Positions 34,085 to 40,928 of a DNA stretch of 40,928 bases are shown here, in pieces; the stretch's first letter is position 1; every line of letters starts with the position of its first letter. The position numbers and the translations under genes were made by a program. The notes beneath the pieces are model-generated. The model had not been told where the DNA came from. It saw nothing but the letters and a program-made list of their open reading frames with translations, and made no database searches. This DNA is from JAICYJ01 sp035473255 (GTDB lineage Bacteria; Actinomycetota; Thermoleophilia; Gaiellales; JAICJC01): positions 1-40,928 of the forward strand of contig DATIOK010000036.1 in assembly GCA_035473255.1 (NCBI GenBank), written 5' to 3'.

Positions 34085-35064
34085 CAGCCGGCGGGCGCCG
34101 GTGCTTCGACCGGAGTCTGCTCCTCGCCGCCGCGGATCAGCCGCGGCGCTCCCCGCTCGGCCAGACGCACGTCGATCACGTCGAAGTCACGCGGCACCAC
34201 GGTCTGGTCGAACACCGTGCGCGCCTCGCGCCGGATCTGTCCCCCCGTGTAGCGGGTGGACAGGTGCGTCAGCGCAAGCATCGTCACCTGGGCATCCAGC
34301 GCCAGCTGCGCCGCCTGGATCGCGGTGCTGTGCCCGGTCTCCCCCGCGCGTTCGCTTTCCTCCTCCAGGAACGTGGCCTCGTGCACCAGCAGGTCCGCGG
34401 CGGCGGACGCCTCCCGCGTGCCGGCGCAGGGACGCGTGTCGCCCGAAAACACGACCCGGCGTCCCGGCCGTGGCGGTCCCACCACCTGCTCGGGTGTCAC
34501 CACCGCGCCCGATTCGAGTTTCACCGGCCGTCCGTGCTGCAGCTCCCCGCACAGGGGCCCGAATGGCACCCCCAGCGCCGTTGCCGTCTCCATGTCGAAC
34601 CGACCGGGCCTGATGTCCTCACACAGCGCGTAGCCGAGGCTTGCCACCCGGTGGTCGGTGGCGAACGGCTCGATCCGGAAGCCGTCGCGCTGCAGCGTCT
34701 GGCCCGGCTCGAGTTCGACCAGCGACAGCGGATACGACAGCCGGCCGATCACGCGGTCGAGCGAGCCGATCAGCGCCCGCAGGCCGCTGGGGCCATGGAT
34801 CGTGAGCGGGGCCTCTCGCGCCCGCAGCGCAAACGTCTTCAGCATGCCGGGCAGGCCCAGCACGTGGTCGGCGTGGAAGTGCGTGATCAGCGCCAGATCG
34901 ATGTCGGCCAGGCCGGCCGACGATCGCAGCATCTGCCGTTGCGTGCCCTCTCCGCAGTCGACCAGGATCCGCTCGCCGCCACGCCGCACGAGGTAGGCGG
35001 CAGGGCCGCGCTGCGCGGTCGGCACGGCACCTGCGGTACCAAGGAACACCACGTCCAGATCCAT
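34084..35064 (-). CDS. rnz: ribonuclease Z
   Basis: RNase Z is the metallo-beta-lactamase-fold endonuclease that removes 3' trailers from tRNA precursors. The 326-aa protein starts MDLDVVFLGTAGAVPT and has the zinc motif THFHADHVLGLPG (about 60-72), FSGDTRPC (Asp ligand) and LLVHEATFLEEE, then a late His in LALTHLSTRY. tRNAs without encoded CCA, such as the tRNA-Arg in this window, need such an enzyme. The ATG has a TAAACT hexamer 6 nt upstream and no Shine-Dalgarno. The C-terminal tail is proline/alanine-rich. Confidence 0.93.
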   Translation of the reverse strand: MDLDVVFLGTAGAVPTAQRGPAAYLVRRGGERILVDCGEGTQRQMLRSSAGLADIDLALITHFHADHVLGLPGMLKTFALRAREAPLTIHGPSGLRALIGSLDRVIGRLSYPLSLVELEPGQTLQRDGFRIEPFATDHRVASLGYALCEDIRPGRFDMETATALGVPFGPLCGELQHGRPVKLESGAVVTPEQVVGPPRPGRRVVFSGDTRPCAGTREASAAADLLVHEATFLEEESERAGETGHSTAIQAAQLALDAQVTMLALTHLSTRYTGGQIRREARTVFDQTVVPRDFDVIDVRLAERGAPRLIRGGEEQTPVEAPAPAG

Positions 35065-35070
35065 GGCCCG

Positions 35071-35076
35071 AGTTTA
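35071..35076 (-). promoter_or_regulatory. leaderless -10 element for rnz
   Basis: TAAACT on the minus strand, 6 nt before the rnz ATG, in the 42-nt gap after the small SOS-linked gene. The -35 is weak. Confidence 0.5.
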
Positions 35077-35106
35077 GGGGAGCGGCCCCGTCGCCGGGAC
35101 GCGATG

Positions 35107-35313
35107 TCAGCCGACGAGGTGCAGCGGCGGGCGGTCGTGCTCGGCGAGGACGACGCGGGCGCGGGCCAGGAAGGCGTCCAGCGTGAAGGCGCTGCCCGAC
35201 TCTGGATCGTCCTCACCCACGACTCGCAGCCGCGGCGCGGCGGGTGGATCGTCATCGGGCAGGAACCGGCGGCTGCGCCACTCGTCCAGGGAGATGATCT
35301 GGGCGCAGCTCAC
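35107..35313 (-). CDS. 68-aa hypothetical protein coupled to the LysM gene
   Basis: The protein starts MSCAQIISLDEWRSRRFLPD and ends EHDRPPLHLVG. I do not recognise a family. It is soluble and slightly acidic, with no membrane segment, and the middle (DDDPPAAPRLRVVGEDDPES) looks disordered between two short helical parts. Its GTG overlaps the stop of the LysM gene as GTGA, so it should be translated with it and fall under the same LexA control. A damage-response role is inferred from that alone. Confidence 0.65.
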   Translation of the reverse strand: MSCAQIISLDEWRSRRFLPDDDPPAAPRLRVVGEDDPESGSAFTLDAFLARARVVLAEHDRPPLHLVG

Positions 35314-35573
35314 GGCAGCACCAACCGCTGGCCGACGGTGATGGTGGCGTCGCTGAGGTGGTTTGCGGAGCGGATCTTGTAGACGCCGTCCCGGGTGTCT
35401 CCGCCGGAGTAGTGCGTCGACGCGATCGACCACAGCGTGTCACCGGACTTCACGCGGTAGTGCCCGGGCGTCGCGGCGCCCGGCGAGGGTGAAGCCATGC
35501 CCAGCATGAGGGCCACGGTGCAGATCACGACGGCGGCCGCGATCAGGATCCGAGATGCAGGTTGAGCGAACAT
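35310..35573 (-). CDS. LysM-domain membrane protein, SOS-type cell-division inhibitor candidate (YneA/ChiZ-like)
   Basis: The 87-aa protein has a short cytoplasmic start, one membrane helix (about 9-26, RILIAAAVVICTVALML) and a single extracellular LysM domain (39-86: HYRVKSGDTLWSIAS to ITVGQRLVLP). This layout matches YneA of Bacillus and the LysM protein Rv2719c/ChiZ of mycobacteria, SOS-induced factors that delay division. The ATG overlaps one LexA box and lies 7 nt after a TACACT -10, so the mRNA is probably leaderless. A longer in-frame version would start upstream of the promoter and is rejected. It forms a two-gene operon with the 68-aa protein. lexA itself is not in the window. Confidence 0.85.
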   Translation of the reverse strand: MFAQPASRILIAAAVVICTVALMLGMASPSPGAATPGHYRVKSGDTLWSIASTHYSGGDTRDGVYKIRSANHLSDATITVGQRLVLP

Positions 35574-35580
35574 GTGTTCG
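35567..35580 (-). promoter_or_regulatory. LexA/SOS box 1
   Basis: CGAACATGTGTTCG (plus-strand reading) fits the Gram-positive/actinobacterial SOS consensus CGAACRNRYGTTCG in every position. It covers the predicted transcription start and the ATG of the LysM gene. Confidence 0.85.
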
Positions 35581-35609
35581 AGTGTAGACGAACAGGTGTT
35601 CGGTGTCAA
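35581..35609 (-). promoter_or_regulatory. promoter of the LysM operon
   Basis: Minus-strand TTGACA (35604-35609), a 17-nt spacer and TACACT (35581-35586). The -35 is a perfect consensus match, the best promoter in the window. The start codon follows 7 nt after the -10. Confidence 0.8.
35589..35602 (-). promoter_or_regulatory. LexA/SOS box 2
   Basis: CGAACAGGTGTTCG (plus-strand reading), also a full match to the SOS consensus. It lies between the -35 and -10 hexamers of the LysM promoter. Its centre is 22 bp from box 1, about two helical turns, so two LexA dimers could bind one DNA face. Confidence 0.85.
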
Positions 35610-35628
35610 GCAATTGGCTGCATCCCGG

Positions 35629-35634
35629 TACGCT
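35629..35634 (+). promoter_or_regulatory. leaderless -10 element for the DHPS-like gene
   Basis: TACGCT on the plus strand, 6 nt before the GTG at 35641. There is no Shine-Dalgarno. SOS box 2 ends 27 bp upstream, so LexA could also touch this promoter. Confidence 0.4.
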
Positions 35635-35640
35635 GGCGCC

Positions 35641-36474
35641 GTGCTGCTGCGCTTCCGCCACCGAACGCTGCCCCGCCAGGGCCGCCCTCACCTGATGGGG
35701 ATCGTCAACGTGACACCGGATTCGTTCTACGACGACGGCGCCACCGCGACCACCGACCTGGCGGTGGCGCGCGCGCTGGCCGTCGTCTCCGAGGGCGCGA
35801 CCGTGATCGACGTGGGCGGCATGACCGCCCGACCAGGCGTTGAGCTCAGCGCCGCCGACGAGCTGGCGCGGGTGCTGCCGGTGCTGGAGGGCATCCGCGC
35901 GGCCGGCTGCGAGGCGGTGGTTTCGGTCGACACCTACCGCGCCGACGTGGCGGCTGCGGCGCTCGAGGCCGGCGCCGACATGATCAACGACCACACCGGG
36001 CTGACCGACGGCGATCTGGCGGCCGCCGTCGCCGAGCACGGCGGCGGGCTGGTCGTGACGCACCTGGGGCTCGCGCCGAAGCAGGTGCAGGCCGGCCGCT
36101 ATGACATCGACCCGGCGGCGATCGGCAAGTTCCTCTCGCAGCGCGCCGAGCTGGCGATCGCTGCCGGCATCGACCCCGCGGCGCTGGTGGTCGATCCCGG
36201 GCTGGGCTTCGGGAAGTCGACCGCGACCGACCTGGCCACGCTGCGCGCGCTGCCGGATCTGCTCCTGCTCGGCTATCCCCTGCTCCTGGCCTGCTCCCAC
36301 AAGGAGGTGACCGCCGAGCCGCTGGGCCTGCCCGAGTCGAACATCGAGGGCACGGCCGCGGTGGTCGCGGTGGCCGCCTACCAGGGCGTCCAGCTGCTGC
36401 GCGTGCACGACCTGCCGTTCATGGCGCGGGTGGCGGCCATGGCCGCACTGCTCGGCGGCGGCGAGGATCCCTGA
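35641..36474 (+). CDS. dihydropteroate synthase family protein
   Basis: The 277-aa TIM-barrel protein belongs to the pterin-binding DHPS family (folate synthesis: pterin diphosphate plus p-aminobenzoate). It has GIVNVTPDSFYDDG (20-33), VSVDTYRADVA (95-103), MINDHTG, VVDPGLGFGKS (183-193), Lys221 in CSHKEV, and RVHDL (254-258), so the pterin pocket is largely kept. The usual loop GGESTRPG is GGMTARPG here (59-66), and the SRKS motif is SHKE. It may be a genuine FolP or a FolP2-like paralogue; no other folate genes lie beside it. The GTG start is supported by a -10 hexamer 6 nt upstream. The stop is 7 nt from a convergent aminopeptidase gene. Confidence 0.8.
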   Translation: MLLRFRHRTLPRQGRPHLMGIVNVTPDSFYDDGATATTDLAVARALAVVSEGATVIDVGGMTARPGVELSAADELARVLPVLEGIRAAGCEAVVSVDTYRADVAAAALEAGADMINDHTGLTDGDLAAAVAEHGGGLVVTHLGLAPKQVQAGRYDIDPAAIGKFLSQRAELAIAAGIDPAALVVDPGLGFGKSTATDLATLRALPDLLLLGYPLLLACSHKEVTAEPLGLPESNIEGTAAVVAVAAYQGVQLLRVHDLPFMARVAAMAALLGGGEDP

Positions 36475-36481
36475 CGCCGGC

Positions 36482-37618
36482 TCAGCCCTGCGGCGGCGAC
36501 AGGTCGGGCGCGAACTCCGGCAGGAACCGGCCGTCGCGGTAGATCAGCTCGCCGTCGGCGTGGATCTCGCCGCCGGAGCGCAGGTCGCAGACCATGTCCC
36601 AGTGCAACCCGGAGTGGTTCGTGCTGCCCGTCTCGGGATAGCCGGCGCCGACCGCCATGTGACACGTGCCGCCGATCTTCTCGTCGAACAGGATCTGCTT
36701 GCTGAAGTCCTTGACCGCGTAGTTGGTGCCGATTGCGAACTCGCCCAGGATGGACGCGCCCTCGTCGATGGCCAGCATCTGGCGGAGCAGCTCCTGACCG
36801 GCGGCCGCCTCGCTCCGCACCACCCGCCCCCCGTCGAACCGCAGCCGCACATCCTCCACCTCTCGGCCGCTGAAGATGGCCGGGAACGAGAACCGCACGT
36901 CGCCCGTGGTCTCGGTCTCGATCGGGCCGGTGAAGACCTCACCGTCGGGGAAGTTGCGCTCGCCGTTGCAGGGAACCCACGTGCGACCGGCCACGCCGAC
37001 CGAGAGGTCGGTGTCCTCGGCCAGCACCCGCAGCGTGCGCACGCCGGACAGGCGGTCGGCGATGGCCCGCAGCTGCTCGGCGAAATCCCGCCAGGCCGCC
37101 ACCGGGTCGGGGAGGTGCAGCCAGCCGGCCCGGTAGACAAAGTCCTCGTAGGCGGCCAGCGACATGTCGGCGTCCTGCGCGAAGGCCTCGCACGGATAGG
37201 CGGTCACGCACCAGCGCAGCTCCTTTGCGGCCGAGCGCCGCATGTACAGCTCCATCAGCGGCGCTCGCGCCTCCCTCACGGCGGCCACCCTGGCCGGATC
37301 GACGCCGGACAGCTCGCGCGTGTTCCAGGCCGCGTGGATCGCGACCCGCAGGTCGATCGCCGCCATCTCCGGCATCGCGCTTGGCAGCATCGTCGTCAGC
37401 TGTTCCTGTGCCGCCTCCGACAGGAACGCCAGCTGCGTGCCCTCGGCGGCCACCCGTACCCGCGGCAGCGCGCCCATCTCCAGCGCCCGCGTCACCATCT
37501 CCAGCACCAGCGGCTCGGCCAGCGCCGGTGCCTCGATCAGCATCAGCTGCCCGGGCTCAACCCGCAGCGAGTACTCGCAGATCACCCGCGCCAGGCTCTC
37601 CACCCGCCGGTCGCTCAC
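36482..37618 (-). CDS. aminopeptidase, M29 (thermophilic metalloaminopeptidase) family
   Basis: The 378-aa protein is an M29 family aminopeptidase, releasing N-terminal residues from peptides with divalent metals. It has YSLRVEPGQLMLIEAPALAEPL at the start, NGERNFPDGEVFTGP, and the metal-site region NYAVKDFSKQILFDEKIGGT, then NHSGLHWDMVCDLR. The GTG (37616-37618) overlaps the stop of the upstream paralogue. It is the last gene of the epimerase-DUF1611-M29-M29 operon. The C-terminal tail EFAPDLSPPQG is longer than in its paralogue. Confidence 0.88.
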   Translation of the reverse strand: MSDRRVESLARVICEYSLRVEPGQLMLIEAPALAEPLVLEMVTRALEMGALPRVRVAAEGTQLAFLSEAAQEQLTTMLPSAMPEMAAIDLRVAIHAAWNTRELSGVDPARVAAVREARAPLMELYMRRSAAKELRWCVTAYPCEAFAQDADMSLAAYEDFVYRAGWLHLPDPVAAWRDFAEQLRAIADRLSGVRTLRVLAEDTDLSVGVAGRTWVPCNGERNFPDGEVFTGPIETETTGDVRFSFPAIFSGREVEDVRLRFDGGRVVRSEAAAGQELLRQMLAIDEGASILGEFAIGTNYAVKDFSKQILFDEKIGGTCHMAVGAGYPETGSTNHSGLHWDMVCDLRSGGEIHADGELIYRDGRFLPEFAPDLSPPQG

Positions 37619-38715
37619 AGGAACCGCCCGTCGCGCGCGATCAGCTCGCCGTCGCCGTAGACCTCGCCGCCGGATCGCAGGTCACAGACGATGTCCCAGT
37701 GCAGCCCCGACCGGTTGGTGCCGCCGGCCTCCGGGAAGGATGCCCCCAGTGCCACGTGCGCGGTACCGCCGATCTTCTCGTCGAAGGCGACGTTGCGCGT
37801 GCTCTGCTGGATCTCGTCGTTCATGCCGAACGCCACCTCGCCCAGGTAGCGCGAGCCGTCGTCCATGTCCAGCATCCCCTCCAGGAACTCACGGCCGCGG
37901 CTGGCCTCGTGGCGCACCACGCGTCCGTCCTCGAACCACAGCCGCACGCCGCCGAAGTCGTGCCCGTTGTAGGTCGCGTCGAAGCTGAAGCTGATGTGCC
38001 CGCGCGTCAGCTCGTGCCGGGGGCTGGTGTAGACCTCGCCGTCGGGGAAGTTCTCGCGGCCGTCGGCGTTCAGCCACGCGCGGCCGGCCACGTCGACCAC
38101 CAGGTCGGTGTCTTCCGCCACGATCCGCAGCTCCGAGATCCGCGCCAGCCGTTCGATCACCTCGGCCTGCCGAGCCGACTGGCCGCGCCAGAACGCGACC
38201 GGGTCGGGGTCGTCCACGTGGCAGGCGCCGAACACGAACTCCTCGAACGCGCCGAACGACATGCCGGCGTCCTGGGCGAAGCCGCGTGTCGGCAGCGCCA
38301 CCCCGCACCAGCGGATCTCGCCGGATGCGATGCGCTCGAAGAAGCGGTCGGACAGCGCGCGGCGCGAGCGCGACCACAGCGCCTGGCGATCCGGCGGCAC
38401 CGCGCTCAGGTAGCGGGTGTTGGCGTCGGCCCAGATCGTCAGCGTCTTGTCTGGCACCTCCGACTCCAGCCGGTCGAGCTCCGTGACGGTGGTCAGCTGC
38501 TGGTCGGAGCCCTTCGAGAGGATCGCGGCCTCCACCGACGGCAGCGTCGGCCGCAGCATCGGATGGGCGCCGAGTCGGGTCAGCTCGCGTGTGACGGCGA
38601 CGAAGAATGGCGCCTCGATGGCCGGGCCGTGCACGCGCACCACATCGCCGGGCTGCACCTCCAGGGAGTACCGGCACAGGATCGACGCGAGCGCTTCCAG
38701 ACGGGCGGCGGACAC
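37615..38715 (-). CDS. aminopeptidase, M29 family (paralogue)
   Basis: The 366-aa protein is a second M29 aminopeptidase, clearly related to its downstream neighbour: YSLEVQPGDVVRVHGPAIEAP, DGRENFPDGEVYTSP, FDEKIGGTAHVALGASFPE and NRSGLHWDIVCDLR. The pair arose by tandem duplication at some time, but the sequences have diverged in the N-terminal half, suggesting different peptide preferences. The GTG start is 11 nt after the DUF1611 gene. Confidence 0.88.
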   Translation of the reverse strand: MSAARLEALASILCRYSLEVQPGDVVRVHGPAIEAPFFVAVTRELTRLGAHPMLRPTLPSVEAAILSKGSDQQLTTVTELDRLESEVPDKTLTIWADANTRYLSAVPPDRQALWSRSRRALSDRFFERIASGEIRWCGVALPTRGFAQDAGMSFGAFEEFVFGACHVDDPDPVAFWRGQSARQAEVIERLARISELRIVAEDTDLVVDVAGRAWLNADGRENFPDGEVYTSPRHELTRGHISFSFDATYNGHDFGGVRLWFEDGRVVRHEASRGREFLEGMLDMDDGSRYLGEVAFGMNDEIQQSTRNVAFDEKIGGTAHVALGASFPEAGGTNRSGLHWDIVCDLRSGGEVYGDGELIARDGRFL

Positions 38716-38726
38716 GACGCGGAAGG

Positions 38727-39776
38727 TTACCCGGAGCGTGCGGCCAGAGCCGCGTCCAGCAGGCGGCCGGCGCCGTACCGGACCGGGTCGTCGGCCGGCA
38801 GCCCGGTCTGCTCGGTGGCGGCGGCGATCGCCGCGCGAGCCTCGTCGTCGCCCAGGTGGTTGGTCTTCAACGAGACGGCCACGACCGGCGCCGGCCGCAC
38901 GTAGCCGGCCATCCGCTGGTAGTCGTCGATCAGCTGGGGCAGCGGGGCGATGGGCGGGCCGTCGGGCATGTCCAGGTGCGTGCGGCCGGCCTCGTGCACC
39001 AGGATCTGGGCGTGCGGGGCCGAGCCGTGCAGCAGGCCCAGGGTGACTCCCGAGTAGGCGGGATGGCTGATCGAGCCCTGGCCCTCGATCCAGAGGATGG
39101 CGCCCGCACCCGCCCGCTCCCGGCCTTCCAGCACCAGCCGCTCGCTGGCCCCGGCCACGAAGTCGGAGACCACCTCGTCCACCGCGATGCCCCAGCCGGC
39201 GATGGCGATGCCTGTCTGGCCGGTGGGCACGAAGGCGCTGGCCAGGCCGCGCCGCCGCGCTTCCAGGTCGAGCTCCAGGCAGACGGTCATCTTCCCCAGG
39301 GCACAGTCGCTGCCGACGGTGGCGATCACGTGCGCGTCGACGGTCAGGTTGCGGCCGGTGGGCACGTCCAACCCGGCCGGTGGGCGGCGCAGGTCGCGGA
39401 TCTCGACCCCGTGGTTTGCGGCCGCGGCGGCCAGCTCGGGGTCATCGCCGAGGAAGTCGTGCAGGCCGCTCTCCACGTCCAGCCCGGCCTCGATCGAGCG
39501 CATGATGGCCGCTCGCCAGGCGTCGGGCAGCTTGCCGCCGGCCGGTGCGATGCCGATCAGCAGCACGGTCGGCCGCAGCGCCAGCGCCTGGTCGACGCCG
39601 GCCACGACCGGCACGTCGGAGTCGAGGCCGGGGATGTGGTCGCGCACGCGTGAGCCGGCGCGGGTGGAGTCGATCACCGCCACCACCGGGTCGGCGCCGT
39701 AGCGGAGTACGCCGGTGGCGGTCTTGGCGTCGTGCTCCGAGAAGCCACCCTCGGCCAGGATCGCGATCGTGGTCAC
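38727..39776 (-). CDS. DUF1611 family P-loop protein (DgcN-like)
   Basis: The 349-aa protein belongs to DUF1611. It opens TIAILAEGGFSEHDAKTATG with a Rossmann-like domain, and has a P-loop-like segment VGSDCALGKMTVCLELDLEA (about 156-175), GQTGIAIAGWGIAVDE and EGQGSISHPAYSGVTLGLLHG, then VAVSLKTNHL. Family members named DgcN act with a partner epimerase DgcA in D-glutamate catabolism, as an acyltransferase on D-glutamate. Here it also sits next to an enolase-superfamily epimerase, overlapping by 4 nt (GTGA), which supports that reading, but the reaction has not been shown for this branch. Confidence 0.8.
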   Translation of the reverse strand: MTTIAILAEGGFSEHDAKTATGVLRYGADPVVAVIDSTRAGSRVRDHIPGLDSDVPVVAGVDQALALRPTVLLIGIAPAGGKLPDAWRAAIMRSIEAGLDVESGLHDFLGDDPELAAAAANHGVEIRDLRRPPAGLDVPTGRNLTVDAHVIATVGSDCALGKMTVCLELDLEARRRGLASAFVPTGQTGIAIAGWGIAVDEVVSDFVAGASERLVLEGRERAGAGAILWIEGQGSISHPAYSGVTLGLLHGSAPHAQILVHEAGRTHLDMPDGPPIAPLPQLIDDYQRMAGYVRPAPVVAVSLKTNHLGDDEARAAIAAATEQTGLPADDPVRYGAGRLLDAALAARSG

Positions 39777-40795
39777 GGCCAGGGCTCCAGCGGCGTCACG
39801 CCCAGGCCGGGCAGGTTGCTCGGCAGCACGGCGCCGTCGACCAAGCCGAGCCCCTCGAACGCGTCGTTGGCGTTCAGGAGGTGGCCGTCCAGGTCGACGA
39901 CGTCGACCAGCGGCGACAGCTGCGCGGCGGCCGCGATGCCCAGCGAGGTCTCGTTCATGCAGCCCAGCATCACGGTCAGGTCGAGCGCGCGAGCCGCGTG
40001 GATCATGCGATGCGCCTCGCGGATGCCGCCCGACTTGGTGAGCTTGATGTTGACGCCGTCGGCAAGGCCGGCCGCGCGGCCGACGTCGGGCAGGGTGTGG
40101 CAGCTCTCGTCAAGCACGATCGGGATCGGCAGCTTGGCGGCGTGCAGCTCGCGGTAGCCGTCGGCGTTGTCGTCATGCAGCGGCTGCTCGATGAGCTCGA
40201 CGTTCAGTGCCACCAGCTCGGGGCAGATCTCCTTCGTAAACTCGACCGACCAGGCCTCGTTGGCGTCGACGCGAATGAGGGCGTTCGGCGCCTCGGCCCG
40301 CACCGCGCGCACCCGCTCGAGGTCGCCAGGGCCGCCCACCTTGATCTTGAGGGCGTGGTAGTGGGCGGCGCGGCGGGCGCGGTCGGCGGTGCCCTCGAGC
40401 GTGTCGATGCTGATCGTGTAGGAGGTGGGAGGCGGGGTCGGGTCGAGGCCGAACATGCGCCACAGGGGCAGGTCGCAGAGCTTGCCGGCGAGGTCGTGCA
40501 GCGCGCCGTCGATGGCGCACTTGGCGGCCATCTCTCCGGGCAGCGCGTTCACGCGTCCAAGCGCCGACTCCAGGGCGAACGGGTCGCCGCCGAGCAGCGG
40601 CGCGGCCCGCTCGAAGAACGCGAGCGCGCTCTGGCAACTCTCCCCGTAGCGGTCGTCAGGCGCGCCCTCGCCGTACCCGGTCACGCCGTCGTGGGAGATC
40701 GCGATCTGGACGATGTCCGACTCGGTGTCGCTGCTGCGCGAGATCACGAACGGCTCGGCCAGTTCTACGGTGAAGATGCGTGACGCGATTTCCAC
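39773..40795 (-). CDS. enolase-superfamily dipeptide / N-acyl amino acid epimerase (DgcA-like)
   Basis: The 340-aa protein is of the muconate-lactonizing/mandelate-racemase subgroup. It shows the catalytic KxK in LKIKVGG, metal ligands in RVDANEAW, VELIEQPL and IVLDESCH, and the second Lys in NIKLTKSGG, as in L-Ala-D/L-Glu epimerases and DgcA. It probably epimerises murein-derived dipeptides or an N-acyl D-glutamate. The GTG start at 40793-40795 has TAGGCT 7 nt upstream. It is the first gene of the operon with DUF1611 and two M29 aminopeptidases. Confidence 0.88.
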   Translation of the reverse strand: MEIASRIFTVELAEPFVISRSSDTESDIVQIAISHDGVTGYGEGAPDDRYGESCQSALAFFERAAPLLGGDPFALESALGRVNALPGEMAAKCAIDGALHDLAGKLCDLPLWRMFGLDPTPPPTSYTISIDTLEGTADRARRAAHYHALKIKVGGPGDLERVRAVRAEAPNALIRVDANEAWSVEFTKEICPELVALNVELIEQPLHDDNADGYRELHAAKLPIPIVLDESCHTLPDVGRAAGLADGVNIKLTKSGGIREAHRMIHAARALDLTVMLGCMNETSLGIAAAAQLSPLVDVVDLDGHLLNANDAFEGLGLVDGAVLPSNLPGLGVTPLEPWP

Positions 40796-40802
40796 GCCGG
40801 CG

Positions 40803-40808
40803 AGCCTA
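40803..40808 (-). promoter_or_regulatory. -10 element of the epimerase operon
   Basis: TAGGCT on the minus strand, 7 nt before the epimerase GTG. No Shine-Dalgarno is visible; leaderless transcription is likely. Confidence 0.45.
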
Positions 40809-40839
40809 CCCGATGGGTCGGTGGCTACCGGGCGGGCGG

Positions 40840-40845
40840 TAGACT
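40840..40845 (+). promoter_or_regulatory. -10 element of the tRNA-Arg gene
   Basis: TAGACT on the plus strand, 9 nt before the mature tRNA 5' end. The -35 region is weak. Confidence 0.45.
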
Positions 40846-40854
40846 GACCGTCTC

Positions 40855-40927
40855 GCGCCTGTAGCTCAGGGGATAGAGCGTGCGCCTCCGGAGCGCAAGG
40901 CCGTAGGTTCGATTCCTACCAGGCGCA
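40855..40927 (+). tRNA. tRNA-Arg (anticodon CCG)
   Basis: A complete 73-nt cloverleaf folds: acceptor stem GCGCCTG/CAGGCGC, D-arm GCTC...GAGC, anticodon stem TGCGC/GCGCA around loop CTCCGGA (anticodon CCG, reading CGG), a 5-nt variable loop AGGCC, and T-arm GTAGG/CCTAC with loop TTCGATT. The discriminator is A. The next base is T, so the 3' CCA is not encoded and must be added after RNase Z-type processing. The window ends one base later. Confidence 0.96.
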
Positions 40928-40928
40928 T

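Overview
This window reads as chromosomal housekeeping DNA from a high-GC actinobacterium. The mIHF-type integration host factor next to gmk, the nusA-infB cluster and the MoxR/DUF58/transglutaminase cluster all point that way. A deep lineage such as Thermoleophilia (Solirubrobacterales/Gaiellales) is plausible, but that is inference. Most genes are on the minus strand, tightly packed with GTGA/ATGA start-stop overlaps, and GTG starts are very common.

Layout. (1) 1-13.9 kb is the classic translation/RNA-metabolism cluster, read right to left: rimP-nusA-ylxR-infB, ylxP-rbfA-nrnA-truB-ribF, rpsO-pnp (pnp is cut by the window edge). Two plus-strand gene pairs interrupt it: a K+/H+ antiporter plus a GNAT/histidyl-tRNA-synthetase-like fusion between infB and ylxP, and a UDP-glucuronate-decarboxylase-like gene plus a nonsense-interrupted peptidase E gene between ribF and rpsO. 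An intrinsic terminator lies in the 5' leader of rimP. (2) 14.0-21.8 kb holds dtd (plus strand) facing a long minus-strand run: mihF-gmk-rpoZ-coaBC, then moxR-DUF58-tgpA-like and a small TPR gene. (3) 21.85-30.7 kb is a complete pyrimidine operon, pyrR-pyrB-pyrC-carA-carB-pyrK-pyrD, covering UMP synthesis from bicarbonate to orotate. It ends in a terminator and may begin with a small leader ORF. (4) 30.7-35.6 kb holds two class I methyltransferases, a uracil-DNA glycosylase family gene, a 1043-bp IS481-family element with 6-bp target duplications, RNase Z, and an SOS-type operon: a LysM membrane protein under two LexA boxes, coupled to a 68-aa unknown. (5) 35.6-40.9 kb holds a DHPS-like gene, then a four-gene minus-strand operon (enolase-superfamily epimerase, DUF1611 protein, two M29 aminopeptidases) that looks like a peptide and D-glutamate salvage unit, and finally tRNA-Arg(CCG).

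A recurring theme is leaderless transcription. At least eight genes have a TANNNT -10 hexamer only 6-8 nt before the start codon and no Shine-Dalgarno. The most unusual items are the GNAT/HisRS-like fusion, the SOS-controlled pair, the rimP leader terminator, the NusA C-terminal Cys/His motif with a ylxR gene lacking a normal start codon, the in-frame TGA in pepE beside a long inverted repeat, and a transposase whose ribosome binding site is buried in a 13-bp hairpin.
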